A stretch of 64,000 nucleotides of DNA from the NCBI GenBank assembly GCA_028713995.1, contig JAQTNF010000010.1, forward strand, positions 1-64,000. Reading direction: 5' to 3'. The notes under the pieces are model-generated. The model ran no database searches, was not told the DNA's origin, and saw nothing but the letters and a program-made list of their open reading frames with translations. Positions 20,931 to 30,331 of this stretch are shown here, one piece after another (the stretch's first letter is position 1; the number at the start of each line of letters is the position of its first letter). The DNA comes from Deltaproteobacteria bacterium. GTDB taxonomy: Bacteria; Myxococcota_A; Polyangia; JAAYKL01. The position numbers and the translations under genes were made by a program.

Positions 20931-21812
20931 CTACTTCCTGTTCAGGCCGAACTGCAGCTCGTACAGTTTCGTCTGGGCGGCCGTCACGTAGTCCGGCCGG
21001 GTCTTGCCCGTGGTCGACTGCAGGAACTTGGACAACCATATCTTCGCGTTCTCGACGTTGGTGAACGAATAGGTCCACCCGAGGCTGAACATGGCGTCGT
21101 CCATGCCCGGCTTGAGCTCGAGCGCGGTCTTGAACTCCTGGATGGCCTGCGCGTACTCCTTCTTGTCGGAGAGCACGGTGCCGAGGAGGTGGTGCATGAT
21201 CGCCACCGCATCCTCCTGCCCGGCGAGCGCCTTGATGCCCTCCCTGAAAACCTGCTCCGCCTGGCTGTAAAGCCCCCACTCGGAGTAGATGAGACCGAGG
21301 TCGCGGTAAGCATCGGCGAAGCGCGGGTTCCTGTTGATTGCATCGGTGAACTTCTGCATGGCCTTCTCGGGCTCCGCCTCGCGTGAGACGAGTCCGAGCC
21401 GGTAATGCGCCTTGTACAGCGCCGGATCGAGCGCCACCGCGCGCTCGTACTCCTTGGCCGCCTGCTCGGGCTGGTTCATCCACTCGTACACTTCGCCGAG
21501 CTGGTAGTGGTAGAGCGCGTTGTCCTCCCGAAACGCCACGGCCTTCTGCAGGTGGCGCGCAGCCTGCTCGTACTCTTTGGTTTCGATGTAGATCATGCCC
21601 AGCGAGTGATGCGCGTCGGCGCTCTCGGGATCGAGAGTGATCGCCTTGCTGCAGTCACGAACGGCCTGGGGAAACATCTTGCGCCTATGGAAATCGACGC
21701 ACTGGTTTATCATTTCGATGGACGCGACCTTGTCCCGGTTGCAGGACAGCTGCCCCGCCCCGATGGCAAGAGTCCCCAAGGCGCAGATGACCAGAACCAT
21801 CTTCTTCTTCAT
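20931..21812 (-). CDS. TPR lipoprotein
   Basis: A 293-residue lipid-anchored TPR protein. The signal peptide ends in GAGQLSC with Cys24 as lipid-attachment residue; the +2 residue is Asn, which would favour the outer membrane. At least six TPR motifs follow, for instance AVRDCSKAITLDPESADAHH, AARHLQKAVAFREDNALYHY, AAKEYERAVALDPALYKAHY and AIQEFKTALELKPGMDDAMF. The start has AGGAG eight bases upstream. It lies just ahead of the giant TPR gene in the same direction, as a putative envelope partner. The pairing of a TPR lipoprotein with a giant TPR protein resembles AglT and AgmK of gliding motility, without proof of homology. Confidence 0.88.
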   Translation of the reverse strand: MKKKMVLVICALGTLAIGAGQLSCNRDKVASIEMINQCVDFHRRKMFPQAVRDCSKAITLDPESADAHHSLGMIYIETKEYEQAARHLQKAVAFREDNALYHYQLGEVYEWMNQPEQAAKEYERAVALDPALYKAHYRLGLVSREAEPEKAMQKFTDAINRNPRFADAYRDLGLIYSEWGLYSQAEQVFREGIKALAGQEDAVAIMHHLLGTVLSDKKEYAQAIQEFKTALELKPGMDDAMFSLGWTYSFTNVENAKIWLSKFLQSTTGKTRPDYVTAAQTKLYELQFGLNRK

Positions 21813-21961
21813 AGGTTTGCTCCTGGTTGTCGAGGCATGGATGATGAACGATATTAGGAAAACATGGGGGTGATGTAAACCCCTCAGCGCTGTCTAACGA
21901 AACAAAAAACAAAACGTATTGACAAGGGAAACGAGCCCCAGGCGCAACCGCGGCAACCGAG

Positions 21962-22702
21962 CTACGGGCTTCCGATCTTGATAATCCGGCCGCTCTTGTC
22001 CTGCGTGTAGCCCGCTGGGAGAAGGGACTCCGTCTTCTTCTTGAAACCGGTCGTCACCCACCCCAGGTTCGCGAACGATTCGATGGCGATGTTCCGCACG
22101 CGGATGCTCTCGTCGTCACAGATCGCCTTGAGCAAAGGCTCGCGCGCGACCTCGTCGGCATGCCTGGCCAGCGCCACCACGGTCTGGAAACGGACCGTCT
22201 CGTCCACGTCGGTAAGGAAGCGCAGGAGCGCCTCGGCGACGTCGTGCCCCGGGACCTCGGCGAGTGCCATGACGGTCTGCATCTTCCGGTCCGGGTTCCG
22301 CTCGTACTCGGTGTCGAACCCAAGGAGGACATCGAGGAGCTCGCCCTTGTACTCCTCCGGAGTTACGATGCTCTTGAAGACGCGCTGCACCCACACCACG
22401 GACTCGGCCGAGCGCAGCGCGCGGCGGATGTACGGCAGCGCGGGGGGGCCGATCTCGACCAGGGCGTCGTGCACCCACTCCTTTTCCTCCTCATCCTCGA
22501 TGGAAGGCTCGGCGCACACGGCGAACCTGGCGAGCAGGCCGGACAGGGCGATCGCGTTCCCGCGACGCGCCTCGTCGATCATTTCTTGAAGCGCGACCTG
22601 CCTGTAGTCCTTGGGGGTGTACTTGTTGTTGGCCCGCTTGACGATACGCCCGAGGCGGCGCGCCTCGCGTTTCTCGGCGGAGAGGAAATCCAGAATACCC
22701 AT
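21962..22702 (-). CDS. HEAT-repeat protein
   Basis: A 246-residue soluble helical-repeat protein. The N-terminus (MGILDFLSAEKREARRLGR) is basic and amphipathic. From about residue 35 there are HEAT-like pairs, such as LQEMIDEARRGNAIALSGLL, VAEALLRFLTDVDETVRFQT and REPLLKAICDDESIRVRNIA. The C-terminus is short and Gly/Lys-rich. It probably binds other proteins. It follows the HAMP sensor gene by 26 bases and is likely co-expressed with it. The ATG at 22702 is preferred; a TTG three codons upstream is also in frame. Confidence 0.8.
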   Translation of the reverse strand: MGILDFLSAEKREARRLGRIVKRANNKYTPKDYRQVALQEMIDEARRGNAIALSGLLARFAVCAEPSIEDEEEKEWVHDALVEIGPPALPYIRRALRSAESVVWVQRVFKSIVTPEEYKGELLDVLLGFDTEYERNPDRKMQTVMALAEVPGHDVAEALLRFLTDVDETVRFQTVVALARHADEVAREPLLKAICDDESIRVRNIAIESFANLGWVTTGFKKKTESLLPAGYTQDKSGRIIKIGSP

Positions 22703-22728
22703 GAATTCCAAGAGGAGGGACGGGCGTT

Positions 22729-23949
22729 CTACTTGCCCACTTCCTCCTGCTCCTCCTCCTCCCCGGTCAGCACCCCGATGAGCTGGTTGATGCGGTAGGA
22801 GAGCCCGCCCACTTCCGACGACTTCACGTCGAAACGATAACTGTATTCACCATTGATGATCTTGAGCAAGCCTTCCTCGATGGCCATCACCGGCTTCTGG
22901 AAGTGGTTGCCGAGCAGGAACCCCGCCACGATGACGATGATGCCAGCGAGCGCCATGAGCACGAGGATGGACACGAGCGCGCCCAGGTCCTCGGTGGCCT
23001 TGTCCACCGACGCCATGACGACGTTTGCCACCTGATCCTTTGCCTCCGCGGAGCGCACCGCGGTGAGGATGGCCAAGTAGGGATCGCCTTCGATGTTTAT
23101 CTCGAACACGTCGGAAGGCTGCCCGGTGGAAAGAGTCTTACCCAGCCTGACCGCCCCGTCCGGCTGGCTCATCTGTTGCTCAAGGCTCTGGCGCGCCAGA
23201 TCGCCCGTGAGCGACGTGGAGTAAACCTTGCCGCCCTTGATGACCGCCACATCGTGGCCCAGCATTTCGGACTTCTTCTTCGCGGTGCCGTTCGAGAGCT
23301 CGAACCCGATCACGAGCACCCCGGCGACCTTGTCCGAGACCCAGATCGGCGCCGCGGCCAGCTCGAGGAGCCCCGAGTTCATGAACTCGCACGAGCCCTT
23401 CACCTTGTTGGTCGGGCTGAACGGGGAATCGTTCACCGACCAGATCGCGTACACCGCCTCGCCGGCCAGCGCCTGACCGACGACCGGCATGCTCTTGTCG
23501 AGGTTGAACCCCGCCGGGCAAGCGTTGGGCGTCATATTGCGGGCAAGAGCGTACCCCTTGCTGTCCGTGATGATGACCAACTCGGGCCGCTTGCCGGTCT
23601 TCTCGGACCATAGCTCGCTCATCATCTCGACGACCTTCACGCTGCGCTTGAACCAGATGTCCCGGATCTTCTTGTCAACCGCGTCCTCGGTCTCTCCCTC
23701 GGCCGGCTGCAAATCCACCGGCGCAAACGCCTCGAGGACATCCTTGGACGAGGCCTGGGCGCGCGTGCTGAACAGGAGCTCGAAGCCCCGGAGATCCTCG
23801 GACCTGTCGAACAGACTTTGGGATGTCTTCAAGTTCTCCCGAAGGTGCACGATGGTATTTCCGGTGAGGCTGCTTTTCAGGTAGGCGAATCCGCCCAGAC
23901 CGAGAATCAGCACGGCGACCAGATTGGGGAGAATGATTTTCCCTCTCAT
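22729..23949 (-). CDS. Membrane sensor: periplasmic Cache-like domain plus HAMP, no output domain
   Basis: A 406-residue protein. TM1 is at about 5-24 (IILPNLVAVLILGLGGFAYL), a periplasmic domain of about 295 residues follows with Cache-like features (VIITDSKGYALARN, AVYAIWSVNDSPFSP, AAAPIWVSDKVAGVLVIGFE), then TM2 near 325-350 (LVSILVLMALAGIIVIVAGF) and a HAMP domain. The protein ends right after HAMP with an acidic tail (GEEEEQEEVGK). There is no kinase, cyclase or methyl-accepting domain, so the signal must be passed to a partner, perhaps the HEAT protein encoded next. The start has AGGA near the ATG and GGAGGGG further upstream. The transcript diverges from the HDAC-like gene across 133 bp. 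Confidence 0.82.
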   Translation of the reverse strand: MRGKIILPNLVAVLILGLGGFAYLKSSLTGNTIVHLRENLKTSQSLFDRSEDLRGFELLFSTRAQASSKDVLEAFAPVDLQPAEGETEDAVDKKIRDIWFKRSVKVVEMMSELWSEKTGKRPELVIITDSKGYALARNMTPNACPAGFNLDKSMPVVGQALAGEAVYAIWSVNDSPFSPTNKVKGSCEFMNSGLLELAAAPIWVSDKVAGVLVIGFELSNGTAKKKSEMLGHDVAVIKGGKVYSTSLTGDLARQSLEQQMSQPDGAVRLGKTLSTGQPSDVFEINIEGDPYLAILTAVRSAEAKDQVANVVMASVDKATEDLGALVSILVLMALAGIIVIVAGFLLGNHFQKPVMAIEEGLLKIINGEYSYRFDVKSSEVGGLSYRINQLIGVLTGEEEEQEEVGK

Positions 23950-24082
23950 TTCCTGACCCCTCCGTCGGGCGCGAACGCCATTCCTGTTGGTGACTATCCC
24001 CTTGTGATTTTGTGTTGTTGTGCCTAACATCCTGAGGCGGCGAAGTCAAGGAGCCGGGCGAGTTTCGCGAGGAGAAGTCCGC

Positions 24083-25129
24083 ATGAAACGTGGCTTTCTC
24101 TATGATCCCATGTTTCTCGAGCACGAGTGCGACACCGCCCACCCGGAGCGGCCGGAACGGCTCGGGGCGGTTCTCAGGGGACTCGAGGATGCCGGGGTCT
24201 GGAACGGCGCCCGAATGATCCCCGCCCGCCCGGTGACCACGGAGGAGCTGACGCGCGTCCACGACGAGACCTATGTCGCCGCGGTTCTGCGGGAGCTCGC
24301 GCGCGGCTCGGGCTACCTCGACGGCGACACCTTCTTTTCCCGCGGCTCGCGCGACGCGGCGCTGAACGCGGCCGGAGGGACCGTGGATCTGGTCTTCGCC
24401 GTCCATGACCGGGACGTGGAATGGGGCTTCGCCGCGGTGCGACCGCCGGGCCACCATGCGAGCCGGTCCCGAGCGGGGGGGTTTTGCATCTTCAACAATA
24501 TCGCGGTCGCCGCGAGCGCGCTGCGCGCCTCGGGCCGAGCGGAGCGCGTGCTCATCTTCGATTGGGACGTTCACCACGGCAACGGCACCCAGGATCAGTT
24601 CTGGGACGAGCCGGACGTGCTGTTCATATCCGTGCACCAATGGCCACATTATCCGGGCTCCGGGCTGACGGATCAGATCGGAGGCAGGCGGGCGCTCGGT
24701 CGCACCGTGAACTTCCCATTTCCTTCCGGGGGGCGCGACAAGGACTATCTTTCAATACTCGATGAGGTGGTCGCGCCGCTGGCGCACGCCTTCAAGCCGG
24801 ACCATGTCCTCGTCAGCGCCGGCTTCGACGCACACAACCGTGATCCGCTGGCGGGAATGCAATTGACGTCGGACGGTTACGGGCTCATGGCCGCACGCCT
24901 CAAGTCCATCGCGGACGCCTGTTGCCAGGGACGGCTGACGTTCGTTTTGGAGGGCGGTTACGATCTCGATGCGCTTGAGGAATCGGTGCGAGCCGTGGCA
25001 CTCGGCATAGAACGGGGGAGAGCAGATTCTGAAGAGTCCGATGATTCGCGTCCCGCAAGCGCGCTTCATGGTCGCGTGATCGCCGAGACGATTTTGAAAA
25101 TCCGCCCGCATTGGCCTGGAGTCTTCTAG
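24083..25129 (+). CDS. Histone-deacetylase-fold deacetylase (AcuC/acetylpolyamine type)
   Basis: A 348-residue zinc hydrolase of the arginase/deacetylase superfamily. Catalytic motifs are complete: VRPPGHHAS (His-His dyad), DWDVHHGNGTQ (zinc ligands Asp and His), VSAGFDAH (Asp ligand) and LEGGYDL. The layout is closest to class II-like bacterial enzymes acting on acetylated proteins or polyamines; the substrate cannot be told from sequence. The start at 24083 has GAGGAGAA eight bases upstream. It stands alone, divergent from the HAMP sensor gene. Confidence 0.93.
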   Translation: MKRGFLYDPMFLEHECDTAHPERPERLGAVLRGLEDAGVWNGARMIPARPVTTEELTRVHDETYVAAVLRELARGSGYLDGDTFFSRGSRDAALNAAGGTVDLVFAVHDRDVEWGFAAVRPPGHHASRSRAGGFCIFNNIAVAASALRASGRAERVLIFDWDVHHGNGTQDQFWDEPDVLFISVHQWPHYPGSGLTDQIGGRRALGRTVNFPFPSGGRDKDYLSILDEVVAPLAHAFKPDHVLVSAGFDAHNRDPLAGMQLTSDGYGLMAARLKSIADACCQGRLTFVLEGGYDLDALEESVRAVALGIERGRADSEESDDSRPASALHGRVIAETILKIRPHWPGVF

Positions 25130-25204
25130 TTCTCCAAACCCGAACGCTTCCCTCGATCGCACGAAACGTATTCCTTTGATATTATTAGATATATCGACAT
25201 TGAA

Positions 25205-25232
25205 TTGACGCTCACCCCAGCCGTGATATCTT
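25205..25232 (+). promoter_or_regulatory. Candidate promoter for the signalling operon
   Basis: TTGACG (25205-25210) and TATCTT (25227-25232) are spaced by 16 bases, about 75 bases before the ATG at 25308, just after an AT-rich stretch (25167-25206). It would serve the five-gene run to rdgB. Confidence 0.4.
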
Positions 25233-25307
25233 CGAGGTTCAGGAATCAGCCGGAGGGAGATTCCCTATCGGCTTCCGCATGAAGTAATCAGGAGGTCGGG
25301 TATCACG

Positions 25308-25895
25308 ATGATTCGATTTCTTTTCGACAAGTTCCGCGCAGCTCCGGGCCCGCTCAAGGAGGCGCGGCTCATCGTGGCCGACCTCGCCGAGGAGATCCTG
25401 GATCTGGCCGCGCACTACGCGGAGAAGATGCGAGAGCCCAAGGGCCAGTGGGAGGATGTCGACGGATCGAAAAAAGCCTGCGAGAGACATCCGAGCGCAA
25501 AGCCCGGGCCCGGGAAGAGCGCGACCGAACGGCCTTCGATAGGCGAGGAGCCGAGCGAACCCTCCCATCCTCCGACACGCTCGCTCGAGGTCGATCCCAG
25601 GTTCGCGACGGCCCTCGGCCTGCCAGCCAACAACAAGACACAGGAGTTCAAGGTTCTCGCGATCCTGTGGGACGCCAAGTCGCGCGGGATGGACAACCTT
25701 TCGGCCAAAGCCGTGTCCGAGCACGGGGAGCGGCTCGGGGTCGCGATCAGACACGAGAACGTCCGCAAGGTCATCCGCACGCGGCTCGGAGCGTTCGTCG
25801 ACGTTCACACCGAGAAGACCGGCAGCGCCACGGTCTACCGTTACCGGATCTCCACGGAGGGCGAGAGCCACTTCGTTTCGAAATACCTGAGATAA
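25308..25895 (+). CDS. Winged-helix-like protein of unknown function
   Basis: A 195-residue protein not recognised by name. The N-terminal 50 residues are helical (LIVADLAEEILDLAAHYAEK). Residues about 50-100 are a disordered Pro/Ser/Glu linker. The C-terminal 90 residues (EFKVLAILWDAKSRGMDNLS to VYRYRISTEGESHFVSKYL) read like a winged helix with a beta wing. AGGAGGT lies eleven bases before the ATG, a little far. The stop is three bases before the response-regulator gene, so they are co-transcribed; it may be a DNA-binding output or a partner of that pathway. Confidence 0.7.
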   Translation: MIRFLFDKFRAAPGPLKEARLIVADLAEEILDLAAHYAEKMREPKGQWEDVDGSKKACERHPSAKPGPGKSATERPSIGEEPSEPSHPPTRSLEVDPRFATALGLPANNKTQEFKVLAILWDAKSRGMDNLSAKAVSEHGERLGVAIRHENVRKVIRTRLGAFVDVHTEKTGSATVYRYRISTEGESHFVSKYLR

Positions 25896-25898
25896 AAG

Positions 25899-27398
25899 AT
25901 GTCCAACACCGATCCAGGCCGGTCAGCAGAAATCCCGCAGGTTCTCGTCGTCGACGACGAGAAGGTGATCCGGGAGATCCTGGCCGACTTCCTCTCGATG
26001 GAGGGGTTCCGGGTGGCCACCGCCGCGGACGGCGTGGCCGCGCTCGAGCGACTCGACGAAGCGCCCTTCGACATGGTCATCTCGGACCTCAAGATGCCCA
26101 ACATGGGCGGTCTTGAGCTGCTCGAAAACATCCAGGCCAACCACGAGAACGTGCTGACCGTCATCATGACGGGGTTCGGGACCGTGGAGACGGCCATCGA
26201 GGCCATGAAGAAGGGCGCTTACGACTACATCCTCAAGCCGTTCAAGGTGGAAGAGGTGGTCCACATCGTCCATCGCGGCATCGAGAAGCAACGGCTCGTC
26301 TCGGAGAACATCCGCCTCAAGGAGATCATCTCGCTGCACGAGCTCTCGGAGCACCTGCAGGCCACCTTGTCGCTCGGCGACGTGATCGACTCGCTGCTCA
26401 CCACGACAATCAACAACGTGCGCTGCGACATGGCCGTGCTGTCGCTCCAGGACGAGCTGACCGAGCAGTTCGTCGAGCGCGGCCAAATGGTGCACCCGGA
26501 CGCGCCGCCCGGGATAGACGCCGGACGCCTTGACTTCGACGCCATCCTCCGGGAGCTCGACGAGCACCGCGTCATCCTGGCCCAGGGACCGTCCACGGCC
26601 GGCTACTTCGTGCGCGCTCCCAAGGACCTCGTGGCGTTCACGTGCATCCCTCTCGTGGCGCGGCAGCGCATCATCGGGATGCTGGCCGGATACTCCTTCA
26701 CGGCCGGAGTGCGGCTCACCGAGGGGCAGCGCAAGCTCCTGTCGCTGCTCGGCTCACGCGCCGCGGCGGCCGTGGAGAACGCCCTGCTCTACCGGAACCT
26801 GCAGCTCACGTTCCGCCAGACCATCCAGGGGCTCGCGCGCGCCCTCGAGGCCATGGACAAGTACACGGCCGGCCACTCGGATCGGGTCACGGTGTACGCG
26901 CGCATCACGGCCGAGGAGCTCGGCGAGCCGCCCGAGCGGGTGGAGCTCATCACGCAGGCGGGCATGCTCCATGACATCGGCAAGCTGGGGTGCCACGCGA
27001 ACCTCAACAAGCCCGGCAAGCTCACCAAGGAGGAGTACGAGATCTTCCGATCGCACCCCTCGTTCGGGAAGGACATCGTGGACCCCATCTCGTTCCTGCG
27101 CCCCATCATCCCGGGGGTGCACCTGCACCACGAGCGCTGGGACGGGCAAGGCTACCCGCTCGGCCTCGTCGGGGACGCCATCCCCATGATGGCACGCATC
27201 CTGGCCGTGGCCGACACCTACGACGCCATGACCTCGAACCGCGCATACAGGCGCGCCCTCGAGCACGCGGTGGCCGTCACCGAGCTCAATCGCTGCGCCG
27301 GCACCCAGTTCGACCCGGCGGTGGTGATCGCGTTCCTCTCCGCCATCGAGAAGCACCGCGCCGACTGCCGAATGCAGGGCGTGCCCATTCCGGACTGA
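25899..27398 (+). CDS. Response regulator with GAF and HD-GYP domains
   Basis: A 499-residue cytoplasmic regulator. The receiver domain spans about 13-130, with the phospho-acceptor Asp63 in VISDLKMPNMGG and the conserved KPFK. A GAF-like domain covers about 160-295. The C-terminal HD-GYP domain, predicted c-di-GMP phosphodiesterase, has AGHSDRV, MLHDIGKLG near residue 357 and HHERWDGQGYP near 409, so the active-site motifs are intact. The next gene is a histidine kinase eight bases downstream, the probable phosphodonor. With the two PilZ proteins of this window it points to c-di-GMP signalling. Confidence 0.95.
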   Translation: MSNTDPGRSAEIPQVLVVDDEKVIREILADFLSMEGFRVATAADGVAALERLDEAPFDMVISDLKMPNMGGLELLENIQANHENVLTVIMTGFGTVETAIEAMKKGAYDYILKPFKVEEVVHIVHRGIEKQRLVSENIRLKEIISLHELSEHLQATLSLGDVIDSLLTTTINNVRCDMAVLSLQDELTEQFVERGQMVHPDAPPGIDAGRLDFDAILRELDEHRVILAQGPSTAGYFVRAPKDLVAFTCIPLVARQRIIGMLAGYSFTAGVRLTEGQRKLLSLLGSRAAAAVENALLYRNLQLTFRQTIQGLARALEAMDKYTAGHSDRVTVYARITAEELGEPPERVELITQAGMLHDIGKLGCHANLNKPGKLTKEEYEIFRSHPSFGKDIVDPISFLRPIIPGVHLHHERWDGQGYPLGLVGDAIPMMARILAVADTYDAMTSNRAYRRALEHAVAVTELNRCAGTQFDPAVVIAFLSAIEKHRADCRMQGVPIPD

Positions 27399-27405
27399 GG
27401 AGAGG

Positions 27406-28971
27406 ATGGCCCGGGAGAGCCAGCGGCGCGGCGCGGCGAAAGGGCCGACGCGCTCCTCGGTCCGCCGCCGGGTCGTGATCGGGCTGGCCGCGATCATGGC
27501 CGCGTTCTCGGCGCTCACCATCTACAGCATCGTGCTCCACAGGCGCACGGTCTTAGATCTCGCGCTCATCAACGAGGCCTACCTCCAGCTCACGCTCGGC
27601 AACGCGGATGTCCGCGCGACCCAGCTCGTGTTCAGCACGCTCATGGACCGCCTCGCGGACGACCGCAACCAGTCCGTCACCCGCGACTGGATCAACGCGG
27701 CGCGCAAGTACAGGCCGGTCATCCTGCGCCGGCTCATCTCGGAGCTCGACGCACAACGCAAGAGGGACATCCCGCTAAGCGAGGCCGAGTACCTCGGGCG
27801 CATCGGCGTGCGCCTCACCGACGTGGAGCGCCGCTACATCGAGAACGAGCGCGGGTTCGAGACACTCTACTCGCTCATGGACACGGGGCGCATGGACGAA
27901 GCGCGCGCGCGCATCGAGCGCATGAAGCGCACCGAACGCGGGCTCGACCGCGTGCTGTCGGGCATCGGGGAGGACGTGAGGGCGCACATCACCGGGCTCG
28001 CGGAGCGGGCACAACGCGACGGCACGCGCGCCACCTGGCTGCTCGCCCTGCTCACGGTGGCCGCGTTGGTCGTGGGCACGGGGATGGTCATCTCGGCGAG
28101 CCGCCTGCTCAAGCCGCTCAAGGAGATGCAGGAGGCGGTGCAGAAGGTGGCGCGTGGCGAGATCGGCACGCACATCGACATCCGGCGCGACGACGAGATC
28201 GGGGATCTCGCGCTCGCGTTCAACAGGATGACGGACGCGCTCGCCGACCGTGATCGGATGCTGATCCGCTCGGAGCGCCTGGCCACGGCGGGCAAGATGG
28301 CGGCCCAGGTGACCCACGAGATCCGCAACCCGCTGTCGTCTTTGGGGCTCAACGCGGAGCTGCTCGAGGATGAGCTCGGCGCGGGCTCCGACAAGGCCGA
28401 GGCGCGTTCCCTGCTCAAGGCCATGCGCGACGAGATCGAGCGGCTCACGGGCATCACGGAATCGTACCTTCGCTTCGCGCGCCTGCCGGCCCCGGAGCCG
28501 ACCATGGGCGACCTGAACGCCGCGGTGGAGGCGGCCCTCGACTTCATGCGCGGCGAGCTCGCGGAGAAGCGCGCCGAGGTGACGCGCGATCTTTCGGACG
28601 GGCTCCCTCCCCTGCTCTTCGACCAGAGCCAGATCAGGCAGGCCCTCGTCAACATGCTGCGAAACGCGTGTGAGGCCATGCCCGGAGGCGGACGCGTGAC
28701 GGTATCGACGCGACGCGCGGGCGAAATGGTGGAGCTCGTGGTGCGCGACACCGGCTGCGGCGTGCCCCCGGAGGCCCAGGATCACATCTTCGACTCATTC
28801 TACAGCACGAAGCTCGGCGGCACAGGGCTGGGGCTGCCCATGGTCCGGCAGATCTGCCTGGCCCACGGGGGAGACGCACGCTGCGAGGACACGGGCCCCG
28901 AGGGCTCGTCGTTCGTCATCTCACTGCCCGCGGCCGACGCTTCCCTCCCGGCCGCACAGGAGGTCTCATGA
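27406..28971 (+). CDS. HAMP-containing sensor histidine kinase
   Basis: A 521-residue membrane kinase. TM1 is near 24-43 (VVIGLAAIMAAFSALTIYSI), a periplasmic helical domain follows to about 205, TM2 is near 208-230, and HAMP near 231-285. The phospho-acceptor His304 sits in VTHEIRNPLSSLG. The HATPase domain carries NMLRNACEAM (N box), DTGCGVPP (G1) and GGTGLGLPM (G2). It is encoded between the HD-GYP regulator and rph; its stop overlaps the rph ATG. The pair is a likely cognate two-component system. Confidence 0.95.
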   Translation: MARESQRRGAAKGPTRSSVRRRVVIGLAAIMAAFSALTIYSIVLHRRTVLDLALINEAYLQLTLGNADVRATQLVFSTLMDRLADDRNQSVTRDWINAARKYRPVILRRLISELDAQRKRDIPLSEAEYLGRIGVRLTDVERRYIENERGFETLYSLMDTGRMDEARARIERMKRTERGLDRVLSGIGEDVRAHITGLAERAQRDGTRATWLLALLTVAALVVGTGMVISASRLLKPLKEMQEAVQKVARGEIGTHIDIRRDDEIGDLALAFNRMTDALADRDRMLIRSERLATAGKMAAQVTHEIRNPLSSLGLNAELLEDELGAGSDKAEARSLLKAMRDEIERLTGITESYLRFARLPAPEPTMGDLNAAVEAALDFMRGELAEKRAEVTRDLSDGLPPLLFDQSQIRQALVNMLRNACEAMPGGGRVTVSTRRAGEMVELVVRDTGCGVPPEAQDHIFDSFYSTKLGGTGLGLPMVRQICLAHGGDARCEDTGPEGSSFVISLPAADASLPAAQEVS

Positions 28972-29738
28972 TCACGAAGAGGACGCGCCCCGCGACCGAG
29001 CTGCGGGAAGTCACAATCACGCCCGGCTACCTGAAGCCGCCGGAGGGCTCGGCGCTCATCCGCGCGGGCGACACGATGGTGGTGTGCACCGCGTCCGTGG
29101 AGGACAAGGTCAAGGACTGGATGCGCGGCCAGGGACGCGGCTGGATCACGGCCGAGTACGCCATGCTGCCGCGCGCCAATGCGAGCCGCGGGCTACGCGA
29201 GGGGCAGTTCGGCAGGTGGCCCTCGAGCCGGTCGCAGGAGATCCAGCGCCTCATCGGCCGCGCCCTGCGCGGGATCGTCTGGCCGAAGCGCCTGGGCGAG
29301 CGGTCAATCACCATCGACTGCGACGTGCTGCAGGCCGACGGCGGCACGCGGACCGCGTCCATCACGGGCGGGTTCGTGGCCCTGGCCCTGGCTCTCGACC
29401 GCCTGCGCAAGGCCGGCAAGATCACGAGCCCACCGCTCAAGGGCCTGCTGGCCGCGGTGAGCGTCGGCCTCGTGGACGGCGAGATCCTGCTCGACCTCGA
29501 CTACCGGGAGGACAGCCGGGCCAGGGTCGATCTCAACATCGCGGCGGACGACCGCGGCCGGATCGCGGACGTGCAGGCCACGGCCGAGGGCGAAGCGTTC
29601 GAGCCGCAACAGCTCGAGCAGATGACCGCCCTGGGCCTTGTCGGCGTGGCGTCGCTCGTGCAGGCGCAGCGCCTTGTCCTCGAGGCGGCCGGCGTGGAGC
29701 TCGGCGCCCTCATCCAGCGTCCCGAGGACGTGAAATGA
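28968..29738 (+). CDS. rph: Ribonuclease PH
   Basis: Phosphorolytic 3'-to-5' exoribonuclease that trims tRNA 3' ends. It has 256 residues, slightly longer than usual. Family motifs are visible: GDTMVVCTASVEDKV, GWITAEYAMLPRA, IDCDVLQADGGTRTASITG and LDLDYREDSRA. The ATG overlaps the kinase stop (ATGA), and rdgB overlaps its own stop in the same way. The rph-rdgB pairing is common in bacteria; its coupling to a two-component system here is unusual. Confidence 0.96.
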   Translation: MITKRTRPATELREVTITPGYLKPPEGSALIRAGDTMVVCTASVEDKVKDWMRGQGRGWITAEYAMLPRANASRGLREGQFGRWPSSRSQEIQRLIGRALRGIVWPKRLGERSITIDCDVLQADGGTRTASITGGFVALALALDRLRKAGKITSPPLKGLLAAVSVGLVDGEILLDLDYREDSRARVDLNIAADDRGRIADVQATAEGEAFEPQQLEQMTALGLVGVASLVQAQRLVLEAAGVELGALIQRPEDVK

Positions 29739-30331
29739 AGCGGCTCGTGGTGGGCACAGGCAACGCGGGGAAGCTCACCGAAATCCGGCGCAAGCTCGAA
29801 GGCGCCGGCTTCGAGATCGTGACGCTGCGCGACCTCGGCCTCTCGGTGGACGTGGAGGAGGACGAGGAGACGTTCGCCGGGAACGCGCGCAAGAAGGCCG
29901 CGGCCGTGTCCCTCGCAGCGGGGCTGCCGGCCCTGGCCGACGATTCAGGGATCGAAGTGGACGTTCTCGGCGGGCGGCCCGGCGTGCGCTCGGCGCGTTA
30001 CGGCGGGAACGGGCTCGACGACGCGGCCCGCAACGCCCTGCTCCTTCGGGAGCTCGCGGGCGTGCCGGCCGGGAAAAGGACGGCGCGCTTCCGGTGCGCG
30101 CTCGCGTTCGCGGCTCCGGATCAAGCGCCGCACATGGAGGAAGGCACGTTCGAGGGGAGCATCGCCTTCGCGCCGGCGGGGGACTACGGCTTCGGCTACG
30201 ATCCGATCTTCGTCCCCGCCGGGTTCGACCGCACCCTGTCGGAGCTCGGCGCCGAGGTGAAGAACCGGCTCAGCCACAGAGCCCGGGCCCTCGACCTCAT
30301 GAAGCTCTGGCTCCTCGCGCACCGGGGATGA
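29735..30331 (+). CDS. rdgB: XTP/dITP pyrophosphatase (house-cleaning NTPase)
   Basis: A 198-residue Ham1/RdgB hydrolase that removes non-canonical purine nucleotides (XTP, dITP, ITP). Motifs: VVGTGNAGKLTEI at the N-terminus, ALADDSGIEVDVLGGRPGVRSARY in the middle and GYDPIFVPAG and LSHRARAL near the end. The ATG overlaps the rph stop. The last ten codons and the stop are part of a 42-bp sequence repeated exactly 682 bp downstream. The stop codon TGA also supplies the TG of a predicted extended -10 promoter. Confidence 0.96.
   Translation: MKRLVVGTGNAGKLTEIRRKLEGAGFEIVTLRDLGLSVDVEEDEETFAGNARKKAAAVSLAAGLPALADDSGIEVDVLGGRPGVRSARYGGNGLDDAARNALLLRELAGVPAGKRTARFRCALAFAAPDQAPHMEEGTFEGSIAFAPAGDYGFGYDPIFVPAGFDRTLSELGAEVKNRLSHRARALDLMKLWLLAHRG

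Noticed and set aside
20931-21961. Sigma-70 promoter TTGACA at 21919-21924 on the + strand
   Set aside because: It points away from the lipoprotein gene into the end of a - strand gene, with no -10 or + strand gene downstream.
30307-30320. Sigma-54 promoter (TGGCTC...GCGCA) inside the 42-bp repeat
   Set aside because: The distance between the GG and GC elements is eight bases and not ten, so it does not fit.
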